Shown here: positions 1 through 6,274 of the stretch, one piece after another
How the letters are laid out: every line of letters begins with the position of its first letter
Position numbering within the stretch: the first letter of the stretch is position 1
Assembly: GCA_025457725.1 (NCBI GenBank)
Contig: JALOTU010000116.1
Span: 1 to 6,945, forward strand
DNA: 6,945 bases
Origin: Verrucomicrobiota bacterium
GTDB taxonomy: Bacteria; Verrucomicrobiota; Verrucomicrobiia; Limisphaerales; DSYF01
Direction of reading: 5' to 3'
The notes under the pieces: model-generated
What the model was told of the DNA's origin: nothing
Databases searched by the model: none
The model's input: only the letters and a program-made list of their open reading frames with translations
Position numbers and translations under genes: made by a program

Positions 1-5
1 GGCTT

Positions 6-32
6 GAAGAGGAGGGAACAGAGGAAACGGAG
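6..32. repeat. Purine-rich low-complexity tract
   Basis: All bases from 6 to 32 are A or G except two cytosines at 19 and 28. The tract contains degenerate near-repeats of the form GAACAGAG and AAACGGAG, spaced nine bases apart. It lies in gene-free DNA at the left edge, so its full extent is unknown. It may be simple sequence or the end of a longer degenerate repeat. No function is proposed. Confidence 0.4.
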
Positions 33-74
33 TGGTCTGCACATGAAGAGTTGATTTGCTGTGCGGTTGTTGAG

Positions 75-126
75 GGGCACTCGTCACCTTGTGCGCTACA
101 GGGCACTCGTCACCTTGTGCGCTACA
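75..126. repeat. Perfect 26-bp tandem duplication
   Basis: Two identical, directly adjacent 26-base units occupy 75-100 and 101-126. Each begins GGGCACTCGTCACC and ends GTGCGCTACA. Within each unit GCAC and GTGC can pair as a short stem over a ten-base loop. The duplication is in the gene-free region beyond the 3' end of the minus-strand operon. Identity over the full unit suggests a recent duplication, or a repeat family under copying. It has too few copies to be a CRISPR array. Confidence 0.9.
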
Positions 127-156
127 ATTTGGAAGGGGCAATGGGGTCTGAATGGT

Positions 157-179
157 GGACGACGGGGGGATGGTCGTCC
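157..179 (-). terminator. Hairpin just downstream of the operon's last gene
   Basis: GGACGAC at 157-163 and GTCGTCC at 173-179 are exact inverted complements with a nine-base loop, giving a seven-pair stem. The hairpin sits eight bases beyond the stop codon of the glcD-like gene in the minus direction, where an operon terminator would be expected. No run of T follows it on the minus strand, so it is not a canonical intrinsic terminator. It could instead be a 3'-end stabilising hairpin or a chance palindrome in GC-rich DNA. Confidence 0.4.
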
Positions 180-187
180 TGCCCGGC

Positions 188-1567
188 TCAAAGGAACTTG
201 CCGGGATTCAGGATGCCATGGGGATCCAGAGACGTCTTGATGGTGTGATGCAGTTTGCGGGATGGGGGCGAGACCGCCAATGGCCACCAGCGTTTTTTGG
301 CGAGCCCCACACCGTGTTCCCCGGTGATGCTGCCGTGCCAGCGGATCACCTGCTGAAAAAGATCGTCCAACGCCGCGCGGGCCCTGGCCTTGGAGCCGGG
401 CTGGGTGTAATCCACCATCACATTGACATGGATGTTGCCATCGCCGGCATGGCCGAAACAGGCCACCGCCACCGAGTGCCGCTTCTGAAGCGTGGCGGCA
501 AACGCGAACAGGTCTTCCAACCGTCCCCGGGGAACCACCACGTCCTCGTTCAGCTTCGTCAGGCCGGTGTCCCGGAGCGAGTAGCTGAACTCGCGTCGGA
601 TCTGCCAGACGGCCTCGCACTGGCGCTCGCCGAGGCCCTGCTCAATGAACAGCGGCCTGTGCTTGCGCAGGATGCGGCTGAGCTCCCTGATTTCCGACTT
701 CACGGAATTCGACCGTCCGTCCACCTCCACGATGAGGTGCGCTTTGCAGCCCCGCAACCGTTCGCTGCCGGTTCGCTTGTAGGCGGCCGCCAGAGTGAAC
801 GCGTCAGCGAGTTCCAGGGCGGCGGGAAGAAATCCGGCCTCGAAGATGGCGTGCAGCGTCCGGACGGCATCGCGGGTGGACCGCAAGCCGATGGCCAGGA
901 CCGCCCGGGACTGGGGTCGCGGCAGCAGCTTCAGGGTGGCCCCGGTCACGATGCCCAGCATCCCTTCCGATCCGACAAACAGCCGGTGCAGATCGAATCC
1001 CGTCTTGTTCTTGTGCGTGCGTCCTCCCAGCGAGACCACCGTTCCATCGGCCAGCACCACCTCCAGTCCCAGGACGTAATCGCGCGTCACACCGTATTTG
1101 AGGCAGCGGGGCCCGCCGGCGTTGGTCACGATGTTTCCGCCGATGGTGTTGTTGGCGCGGCTGGCGGGGTCGGGCGGATAGAACAGGCCCTGTTTCAGGA
1201 CGCGTTCCTGGAGTTGCGCCGTGTTCACCCCGGCCTGCACCACGGCGACGAAATCGCGCGGATTGATCTCGCGAATCCTGTTCATCCGTTCCAGCGACAG
1301 AACGATGCCTCCTTTCACTGGCACGCAGCCCCCCACATAGCCATGGCCGGCCCCCCGGGCGGTCACTGGAATCCGATGGCGATGGGCGAAGGCGAGGATG
1401 CGGGAAACCGTCTCCGTCTTCCGCGGCAAGGCGACGGCGTCGGGCAGCCGGCGGGCGAACCATTTGTCGCTTTGATATTGCTGAAGCGTGTGCGGTTGCA
1501 GCCGGAGATCGCCACGCGGCAGTTCACGCTGGAGGCGGCGTAGGGCGCGGAGAAGGTCCTTGGGCAT
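188..1567 (-). CDS. FAD-binding oxidoreductase, glycolate/D-lactate dehydrogenase (GlcD) family
   Basis: This is a 459-residue flavoprotein of the GlcD / D-lactate dehydrogenase family, which oxidises 2-hydroxy acids and passes electrons from FAD to an acceptor. Residues about 44-220 form the PCMH-type FAD-binding domain, with RGAGHGYVGG at 71-80, NTIGGNIVTNAGG at 140-152 and GSEGMLGIVTGATLKLLP at 199-216. Residues about 220-459 form the FAD-oxidase C-terminal domain, with GHAGDGNIH at 372-380, GEHGVG at 416-421 and a terminal NPGK at 454-457. Length is normal for GlcD. The frame stays open upstream to 1642, but the ATG at 1567 is chosen because it clears the preceding gene by 19 bases and leads straight into the family-like N-terminus. 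No Shine-Dalgarno sequence is visible. It is the last operon gene, with no GlcE or GlcF partner alongside. The substrate cannot be read from the sequence. The His in the FAD loop, where many relatives have another residue, is unusual. Confidence 0.93.
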   Translation of the reverse strand: MPKDLLRALRRLQRELPRGDLRLQPHTLQQYQSDKWFARRLPDAVALPRKTETVSRILAFAHRHRIPVTARGAGHGYVGGCVPVKGGIVLSLERMNRIREINPRDFVAVVQAGVNTAQLQERVLKQGLFYPPDPASRANNTIGGNIVTNAGGPRCLKYGVTRDYVLGLEVVLADGTVVSLGGRTHKNKTGFDLHRLFVGSEGMLGIVTGATLKLLPRPQSRAVLAIGLRSTRDAVRTLHAIFEAGFLPAALELADAFTLAAAYKRTGSERLRGCKAHLIVEVDGRSNSVKSEIRELSRILRKHRPLFIEQGLGERQCEAVWQIRREFSYSLRDTGLTKLNEDVVVPRGRLEDLFAFAATLQKRHSVAVACFGHAGDGNIHVNVMVDYTQPGSKARARAALDDLFQQVIRWHGSITGEHGVGLAKKRWWPLAVSPPSRKLHHTIKTSLDPHGILNPGKFL

Positions 1568-1586
1568 CGTCTGCGGGATTCGGGGA

Positions 1587-1838
1587 TTAGTCGGAACCGG
1601 TTTCGAGGGACCGTTCGTGATCGTCGCTGTCCTTGGATTCAATCAAGGCCCGCGCATCCCCGACCTCCGTTTCGGGCACCTGCACGAGAATGCCCCCGGC
1701 CGCGAGGGAATAACCTTCCATGTTGAGGGCGGAGAGTTCGTGCTGCACGACGGCATGGAGGCCCGAGGCCTCGAGCCGGCTGCGCACCAGCTGGGCATCC
1801 GCGGAGCTGAATGCCTGGTAAACGGTGACGAGTTTCAT
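1587..1838 (-). CDS. Small DUF2007-family protein
   Basis: This 83-residue soluble protein matches the pattern of the DUF2007 family, annotated as putative prokaryotic signal-transducing proteins with a small alpha/beta fold. It opens with KLVTVYQAFSSADAQLVRSRLEASGLHAVV (given here only by its key points: a beta strand at 2-7, a helix at about 11-26, then G26 and a second strand). ILVQVPE at 50-56 is a third strand, and the helix around 58-68 (GDARALIE) is typical. The acidic tail at 67-83 looks disordered. The start is supported by AAGG at 1849-1846, overlapping the previous stop codon, with seven bases before the ATG. This is one of the few plausible Shine-Dalgarno sites here. It lies nine bases after the PIN-TRAM gene and 19 before the oxidase. 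Its partner and ligand are unknown. Confidence 0.8.
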   Translation of the reverse strand: MKLVTVYQAFSSADAQLVRSRLEASGLHAVVQHELSALNMEGYSLAAGGILVQVPETEVGDARALIESKDSDDHERSLETGSD

Positions 1839-1847
1839 AAATCAACC

Positions 1848-2888
1848 TTAGGCGCGGGAGATGAAGCCGGTGTCGGTTTCCTGGTCGCGCAGATCGGCAA
1901 AGACCATGAGCCCGGACCCGGTCTGAATGGTGCTTTGGACGCGCGCCTCGACCTCGCGCCCCACCAGATGCTGGGCGCCGCTCACCACCACCATCGTGCC
2001 GTCCGGAAGGTAACCCACCCCCTGACCCTTGTCGCGACCTTCCTTGGCGATGCGCAGCAGGATGGGTTCGCCGGGAACCAGGCTGGCGCGCAGGGCGCGT
2101 GCGACCTCGTGCAGATTGACACAAATAATGTCCTGGAGGGAGGCGATGCGGGCGAGATTGGAATCGTTGGTGTACAGGCGGGCGCCGATATTGCGCGCCA
2201 GTCGGATCAGCTTGGTGTCCACGCCTTTCTCCTCGGGGAAATCGCCTTCGTGGATCCGGATGCCGAGTTTGGGATTTTCCTGGAGCTGCTTCAAGAGGTC
2301 CAGTCCACGTTTGCCCCGCTCCCGCTTGAGCGCATCGCTGGAATCCGCCAGTCGCTGCAATTCCTCCAGCACGAACCGGGGCACCACCGGGATGCCGTCG
2401 ATGATGCCGGTGGCCATCAGCTCGGTGATGCGTCCGTCGATGATGACGCTGGTATCCAGGAGCAGCAGATTGACCGGCTCATGGCGGGGCACGAAACGCA
2501 CGTAGGGGATGATGAGGGAAAAGTCCTCCTTGTTGCTGCGCATGGCCAGCACGATGCCGATGTAACCGAAGCCCAGGAAGAGGCAGAGGCGGATGATCCA
2601 GCGCACCGCCTCGCCCTCCACCGTGTCGAACAATCCGGATCCATCGACGAGTTTGGCCACGACGGTGCCCAGGGCGAGGCCGAAGGTGGTGGCGGAGAAG
2701 GCGCGCAGGGAAAAGCCCTTGAGCATCTCGTCCAGGGCGATGAGCAGCCAGCCGAATCCCGCGCCGATGACGCAGCCGAGAAATCCCGAGGCGGGCCACT
2801 GGAGGGATTCCGGTCGCACCTGGCTGATGGCATAGCCGGCCATCGTGCAGAGGCAGAGGAAAAGGATGCGGATGGTCCACATGTTCAT
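1848..2888 (-). CDS. Membrane-anchored PIN-TRAM domain protein (YacL-like putative RNase)
   Basis: This 346-residue protein has the layout of YacL-type PIN/TRAM proteins. Hydrophobic segments at about 4-22, 36-53, 66-80 and 97-116 should form a four-helix membrane domain. The PIN nuclease domain follows at about 140-262. Its acidic metal-binding set is visible: D145 in LLLLDTSVIIDGR with D151, E175/E176 in FVLEELQ, D224 in GVDTKLI and D242 in YTNDSNL. A TRAM-like RNA-binding beta barrel occupies about 275-331, with GYLPDGTMVVV at 292-302 and VGREVEARV at 309-317. The expected role is an RNA-cleaving or RNA-sensing enzyme held at the inner membrane with its catalytic part in the cytoplasm; no substrate is established. 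All catalytic acids look intact. The ATG is three bases past the mlaD stop, without a clear ribosome binding site; a second ATG two codons later is possible. Confidence 0.9.
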   Translation of the reverse strand: MNMWTIRILFLCLCTMAGYAISQVRPESLQWPASGFLGCVIGAGFGWLLIALDEMLKGFSLRAFSATTFGLALGTVVAKLVDGSGLFDTVEGEAVRWIIRLCLFLGFGYIGIVLAMRSNKEDFSLIIPYVRFVPRHEPVNLLLLDTSVIIDGRITELMATGIIDGIPVVPRFVLEELQRLADSSDALKRERGKRGLDLLKQLQENPKLGIRIHEGDFPEEKGVDTKLIRLARNIGARLYTNDSNLARIASLQDIICVNLHEVARALRASLVPGEPILLRIAKEGRDKGQGVGYLPDGTMVVVSGAQHLVGREVEARVQSTIQTGSGLMVFADLRDQETDTGFISRA

Positions 2889-2891
2889 AGG

Positions 2892-3887
2892 TCAGCGGAA
2901 GGGATCGCCGGGAGAGCGGAGGGGTTCGAACGTGCTGTCCGATTTCCCGGGCTTGGGTTGCTTGGGCTTCCACAAGATTCCCCACAACCCTTTGCTGTTC
3001 AGGTTGCTGGAAGTGACACTGAGATTGCTGGCGATCAGCGAGACCTGGGTGGCCAGCTCATCGTCCGAGAGCAGGGCGGCCGCCAGGTTGTCGCCGCCCT
3101 CCGTCTTCTGCAACAGCTTCTTGAGCGACGCCGCCGAGTCCCGGATGTCCTGGATGGAATCGTTGATTGCCGGCGTGTTGGTGTCGATCAAGGCATTGGC
3201 CGATCCCGCGAAATCATTGAGTCCCTCCGAGAACACCACCAGGTTGCTGACGGCCCGGCCGATGACTTCGCGATTGGATTCCACGAGACTGTTCACGTTC
3301 CCGATGGTGACCCTTGCCTCCGCGGAGGATTCGCGCAGCGAGACGGCGGTGTCGGCCAGGTTGGAGAGCGTCTGTTCGTTCAGCATGACCTTGCGAACCA
3401 CCGCGAGCGCCTCATTGAGATCCCGCGCGGTCCGGTCGATGCGCTGCAGAAACCCGGCGGCGTCCCGCGCCACCTCCTGCAGGTTGAAGGGCGCTTCGCC
3501 AAAGACCTCGTCCCCGTCCTTCAACGGCGGGGCGGCGTTGGCGGTGGGAATGACGGCGACGTATTGATCGCCCAGGAACCCGGACTGTTCGATTACGAAC
3601 TTGGCGTCGCCGTAGATGACATAGCGCTCCAGAATCTCGAGCCGGATCAGGACATTGGTGCCGGCCTGGCCCAGGTCGATGCCGCGTACGTTGCCGACCG
3701 TGACCCCCGCGAGCAGGACATTGGCGCCGTTTTTGAGCCCGCCGACATTCTGCGTGTTCATGGTGATGGCGTAGGTCTGGCTGAACAGGGACTTGCCCTT
3801 GCTGAACTGGATCATCAGCACCGCCAGCAGGATCAATCCCACGGCAACAAACAGGCCCACCTTGAGTTCCAAACGTGTCTTTCTCAT
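2892..3887 (-). CDS. mlaD: MCE/MlaD family lipid-transport protein
   Basis: This is the substrate-binding subunit of an Mla-type phospholipid transporter: an inner-membrane protein whose MCE domain forms a hexameric ring in the periplasm. A single membrane anchor lies at about 10-28 (GLFVAVGLILLAVLMIQF). The MCE domain spans about 37-115, with the NVGGLKNGANVLLAGVTVG signature at 47-65 and SGFLGDQYV at 102-110. Residues 130-290 are predicted helical and rich in Asn, Ser and Leu heptad-like spacing, suiting the extended coiled coils that prolong some MCE rings. The C-terminus carries GLWGILWKPK followed by a Pro/Lys-rich tail. At 331 residues it is much longer than E. coli MlaD (about 183). 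Its ATG overlaps the mlaF stop by one base (TGATG), indicating coupled translation; AGGAG at 3903-3899 is an upstream ribosome-binding candidate, 11 bases away. Confidence 0.92.
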   Translation of the reverse strand: MRKTRLELKVGLFVAVGLILLAVLMIQFSKGKSLFSQTYAITMNTQNVGGLKNGANVLLAGVTVGNVRGIDLGQAGTNVLIRLEILERYVIYGDAKFVIEQSGFLGDQYVAVIPTANAAPPLKDGDEVFGEAPFNLQEVARDAAGFLQRIDRTARDLNEALAVVRKVMLNEQTLSNLADTAVSLRESSAEARVTIGNVNSLVESNREVIGRAVSNLVVFSEGLNDFAGSANALIDTNTPAINDSIQDIRDSAASLKKLLQKTEGGDNLAAALLSDDELATQVSLIASNLSVTSSNLNSKGLWGILWKPKQPKPGKSDSTFEPLRSPGDPFR

Positions 3888-4633
3888 CAGAAACCAATCT
3901 CCTGCGGGTCCGCCACCCCGTCCACGAATTGTCGCACCACCGGGTCCTGCGACGCAAAGATTTCCTCCGGGGATCCGCTGGCATAGATGCGGCCCTGGTG
4001 CAGCATCAGGATGCGGTTGCCCACGCGCCGCGCGCTGCGCATGTCGTGCGTCACCACCACCGAGGTGACCTCGAGTCGGTCCCGGACCCGCATGATCAAA
4101 CGGTCGATGCTGTCCGCCACAATCGGATCCAGCCCCGTGGTGGGTTCGTCGTAGAGCACGATTTCCGGTTGGTACACGATCGCTCGCGCCAGGCCCACCC
4201 GTTTCTTCATTCCTCCGGACAGTTCCGAGGGGCTCTTGTTCTCGATGCCGCGGAGATCCACCATGGCGAGCGCCTCGGTGACGCGCCGGTTGATTTCCTC
4301 CGGAGCCAACCCCGCCCGGTTGCGGAAGGCGAACCCGACGTTTTCCGCCACCGACATGGAATCGAAGAGGGCGGCGCCCTGGAACAGCATGCCGAACTTC
4401 GCGCGCACCTTCAGCAACTGGCGCTCGGTGAGGTTGGCGATGTTCTGGCCGGCCACCCGCACCTCGCCCCCGTCGGGCGTCAGCAGCCCGATAAGGTGTT
4501 TCAGCAGCACGCTCTTGCCTCCGCCGCTGCGTCCGATGATCACCACCGATTCGCCCTTCTCGATGGAAAAATCCACCCCGTCCAGCACCGTCTGGGTGCC
4601 GAAGAGCTTTCGGAGTTTGGAAACCTCGATCAT
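3887..4633 (-). CDS. mlaF: ABC transporter ATPase, MlaF-type
   Basis: This 248-residue protein is the nucleotide-binding subunit that powers the MlaE/MlaD lipid transporter from the cytoplasmic side. All ATPase motifs are present: Walker A GRSGGGKS at 34-41, Q-loop Q85 in MLFQGAALFD, ABC signature LSGGMKKRVGLARA at 138-151, Walker B EIVLYDEPTTGLDP at 157-170 with catalytic E163, and switch H196 in VVVTHDM. GAALFDSMSVAENVGF and LSGGMKKR are characteristic of the Mla/Ttg2A ATPase group. The reading frame remains open upstream to 5389 through the mlaE region. The ATG at 4633 is chosen because homology begins exactly there (MIEVSKLRKLFG) and it follows the mlaE stop by two bases. No Shine-Dalgarno sequence is seen, so translation is probably coupled. 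No STAS-domain MlaB partner is encoded nearby. Confidence 0.96.
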   Translation of the reverse strand: MIEVSKLRKLFGTQTVLDGVDFSIEKGESVVIIGRSGGGKSVLLKHLIGLLTPDGGEVRVAGQNIANLTERQLLKVRAKFGMLFQGAALFDSMSVAENVGFAFRNRAGLAPEEINRRVTEALAMVDLRGIENKSPSELSGGMKKRVGLARAIVYQPEIVLYDEPTTGLDPIVADSIDRLIMRVRDRLEVTSVVVTHDMRSARRVGNRILMLHQGRIYASGSPEEIFASQDPVVRQFVDGVADPQEIGF

Positions 4634-4635
4634 AG

Positions 4636-5409
4636 CTAGCCGAGCAGGGGCGCCAGCACCATGGTCATGAAGAAGTTGCTGATCAGGATGGTGATCGAGG
4701 CATACACGACCGCCTCGGTGGTCGCCCGGCCCACCCCTTCCGCTCCTTCTCCGCAGCACAGCCCCTTGTAACATCCAATCAGGGCGATGACACCCCCGAA
4801 CACGAAGGATTTCAGCAATCCGGTCATCAGTTCGGGGATGTCCGTGTAACGCAGCATGTTGGACCAGAGATAGGTGGAATCGATTCCCAAGAGATAGACG
4901 CAGACCATGTAGCCGGCGCCGATGCCCACCGCAATCGCCTCCAGGGTCAGCAGCGGCATCGCAATGTGAAGGGCCAGCAGGCGTGGCACGACCAGATAAT
5001 CGACCGGATGCATGGCCAGTGTCCGCAGGGCGTCGACCTGCTCGGTGACACGCATCGAACCCAGTTCCGCCGCGATGGCCGCGCCCACGCGGCCGGCGAC
5101 CATCAGGGCCGCCAGCACCGGTCCCAGCTCGCTGCACATCGAAACTCCCGTCACCGCCAGCGTCGCCGTGTCCATTTTGACCTTGTGAAACTGGAAATAG
5201 GTCTGGGCGCTCAACACCATGCCGGTGAACGCCCCGGTGATGAGCACGACCGACTGCGACTTCACGCCCACGAAATAGACCTGGTAAATCAGCTCGCGCC
5301 AGGGGGTTCGGGATCGCAGCACCGCCACGAAGGCGTCGCGCGCCAGCAATGCCAGCGCCCCCAAGCCCTGGAGCCAGCCTGAAAACCATGATGTCAGCGT
5401 GCGCTGCAT
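4636..5409 (-). CDS. mlaE: MlaE-type ABC permease
   Basis: This 257-residue inner-membrane permease belongs to the MlaE family and forms the dimeric channel core of the phospholipid transporter. An amphipathic N-terminal helix (about 5-30) precedes hydrophobic segments at about 50-70, 96-115, 143-172, 200-217 and 230-255. The conserved stretch SELGPVLAALMVAGRVGAA at 93-111, followed by AELGSMRVTEQVDALRTLA at 114-132, is the family hallmark. ALIGCYKGLCCGEGAEGVGRATTEAVV at about 209-235 (key residues G212, G216, G221, G225, G227) is also typical. Length fits E. coli MlaE (about 260). The frame extends to 5478, but the ATG at 5409 is preferred because the upstream residues are basic, non-family-like and lie in repeat-like spacer sequence. 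It is the first gene of the operon. No strong ribosome binding site or promoter is visible just ahead of it. Confidence 0.95.
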   Translation of the reverse strand: MQRTLTSWFSGWLQGLGALALLARDAFVAVLRSRTPWRELIYQVYFVGVKSQSVVLITGAFTGMVLSAQTYFQFHKVKMDTATLAVTGVSMCSELGPVLAALMVAGRVGAAIAAELGSMRVTEQVDALRTLAMHPVDYLVVPRLLALHIAMPLLTLEAIAVGIGAGYMVCVYLLGIDSTYLWSNMLRYTDIPELMTGLLKSFVFGGVIALIGCYKGLCCGEGAEGVGRATTEAVVYASITILISNFFMTMVLAPLLG

Positions 5410-5493
5410 TGTCGGACGAACGCTAGCAAGCGGTACTGCCGTTTGGCGAGAGCGGGTTTTGCAACGGGGAGCTGCCACACGGAATCCGCGGTG

Positions 5494-5521
5494 GGTGACG
5501 GCAGGCGGTTGATGCCGTCCC
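5494..5521. repeat. Inverted repeat in the mlaE/purN spacer
   Basis: GACGGCA at 5497-5503 pairs perfectly with TGCCGTC at 5513-5519 around a nine-base loop. Two more G-C pairs (5494-5495 with 5520-5521) follow after a single bulged T at 5496. It could be an operator, a structured leader for the mla transcript, or part of an intergenic repeat. No T-run flanks it on either side, so a terminator is unlikely. Confidence 0.5.
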
Positions 5522-5603
5522 AGGCAGGGTTGGGCGCGCAGGCCGTCCCTACCTCACTTGCAGTTGATCGCCGGCGCGTTTGCGGCGTCATCCGGATACG
5601 CCC

Positions 5604-5633
5604 TTGCCCGTGCGGGAGGGTTGCGGGTATTAA
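5604..5633 (+). promoter_or_regulatory. Candidate sigma-70-like promoter of purN
   Basis: TTGCCC at 5604-5609 and TATTAA at 5628-5633 are 18 bases apart; each matches four of six consensus bases. Transcription would start only a few bases from the purN ATG at 5642, giving a leaderless or nearly leaderless message, which fits the absence of a well-placed Shine-Dalgarno sequence. The match is weak enough to be chance. Confidence 0.3.
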
Positions 5634-5641
5634 ACAGGCGC

Positions 5642-6274
5642 ATGAACAGCGCAGGCGGATTCAGGTTGGGGATTCTGGGTTCCGGCACCGGGTCAAACTT
5701 TGTGGCCATCGCCGATGCGTGCGCCAGCGGGGTCATTCCCGCCCGGGTTTCCGTGGTGATCAGCGATGTGGAAGGCGCGGGGATTCTCGATCGCGCGCGT
5801 GAGCGGGGGCTGCCCTCGCGGTTCATCGCGCCCGGCAAGTTCCGCACGAAACTGGACGACGTTGCCGAGCAGGCTTTTGTCGAGGCGTTGCAGCAGGCGG
5901 AGGTGGATCTGGTGGTTCTGGCGGGGTTCATGCGCATTCTCAAAGGCGCGTTCCTCCGAACCTTCGAGAATCGGGTGGTCAATATTCATCCCTCGCTCCT
6001 CCCCGCCTTTCCCGGGACGGCCTCGTGGAAGCAGGCCATCGATCACGGGGCCAAGGTGACCGGGTGCACCGTGCACTTTGTGGATCAGGGGGTGGATTCC
6101 GGACCCATCATTGCCCAGCAGACGGTTCCGGTGCGGGAGGACGACAGTCCTGAATCGCTTCACGCACGGATTCATGCAGCCGAACACGCGCTGTATCCCC
6201 GGTGCATCGCGGCGATTGCCCGGGGCGAGGTCCGCATCGAGGGACGACGTGTGCGCGTGAAGGGAGCTGACTGA
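5642..6274 (+). CDS. purN: Phosphoribosylglycinamide formyltransferase (GAR transformylase)
   Basis: This 210-residue enzyme transfers a formyl group from 10-formyl-tetrahydrofolate to GAR, the third step of purine biosynthesis, in the cytoplasm. It begins with the phosphate-binding GSGTGSN loop at 13-19. The folate-site segment LAGFMRIL is at 93-100. The catalytic trio is intact: N114 and H116 in VVNIHPSLLP, and D152 in VDSGPII. TGCTVHFVDQGVDSGPII at 140-157 and EHALYP at 181-186 are further family signatures. Length is close to E. coli PurN (212). The frame is open upstream to a TTG at 5558, but the ATG at 5642 puts the nucleotide-binding strand seven residues in, as in relatives. The segment after HPSLLPAFPG reads TASWKQA rather than the more usual LHxxxQA form, a modest divergence. 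No other pur gene is adjacent. Confidence 0.96.
   Translation: MNSAGGFRLGILGSGTGSNFVAIADACASGVIPARVSVVISDVEGAGILDRARERGLPSRFIAPGKFRTKLDDVAEQAFVEALQQAEVDLVVLAGFMRILKGAFLRTFENRVVNIHPSLLPAFPGTASWKQAIDHGAKVTGCTVHFVDQGVDSGPIIAQQTVPVREDDSPESLHARIHAAEHALYPRCIAAIARGEVRIEGRRVRVKGAD

Larger units (their letters stand above)
5410..5641. other. Divergent intergenic spacer with two hairpins
   Basis: This 232-base spacer lies between the start of mlaE (minus) and purN (plus), so it should hold both promoters. It contains two palindromes. One is CAAGCGG/CCGTTTG at 5427-5433 and 5439-5445, with a five-base loop; one pair is G.T on the plus strand and A.C on the minus strand. The other is GACGGCA/TGCCGTC at 5497-5503 and 5513-5519, extended by two G-C pairs across a one-base bulge (5494-5521). 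GCCGTCCC occurs twice, at 5514 and again near 5543. Short frames crossing this region have no recognisable product. The composition suggests a dispersed intergenic repeat, but this cannot be shown from one copy. Confidence 0.5.

Noticed and set aside
75..126. CRISPR array
   Set aside because: There are only two units and they abut with no spacer between them. No cas gene is present.
152..1543. Open reading frame of 463 codons on the plus strand, antisense to the GlcD-like gene
   Set aside because: It has the same register-matched antisense effect in GC-rich coding DNA. The sense strand encodes a complete flavoprotein with all family motifs.
1488..3986. Open reading frame of 832 codons on the plus strand, antisense to mlaD, the PIN-TRAM gene and the DUF2007 gene
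   Set aside because: It reads the exact complement of the sense codons of three genes that happen to share one frame. Stops could arise only from sense TTA, CTA or TCA codons, which GC-rich genes avoid. Its His/Gly/Asp-rich product has no domain-like pattern, and the sense proteins are clearly real.
4634..5389. Upstream extension of the mlaF frame to about 500 codons
   Set aside because: The added residues are an out-of-frame reading of mlaE, rich in Arg, Gly and His, without ABC-family similarity. The ATPase homology begins exactly at the ATG at 4633.
5410..5478. Longer MlaE N-terminus starting at 5478
   Set aside because: The extra 23 residues are basic, unlike MlaE N-termini, and are encoded by hairpin-containing spacer DNA. 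The ATG at 5409 gives the normal family length.
5558..5641. TTG start giving PurN 28 extra residues
   Set aside because: The family N-terminus begins near the ATG at 5642, and the extension would cover the only plausible promoter.
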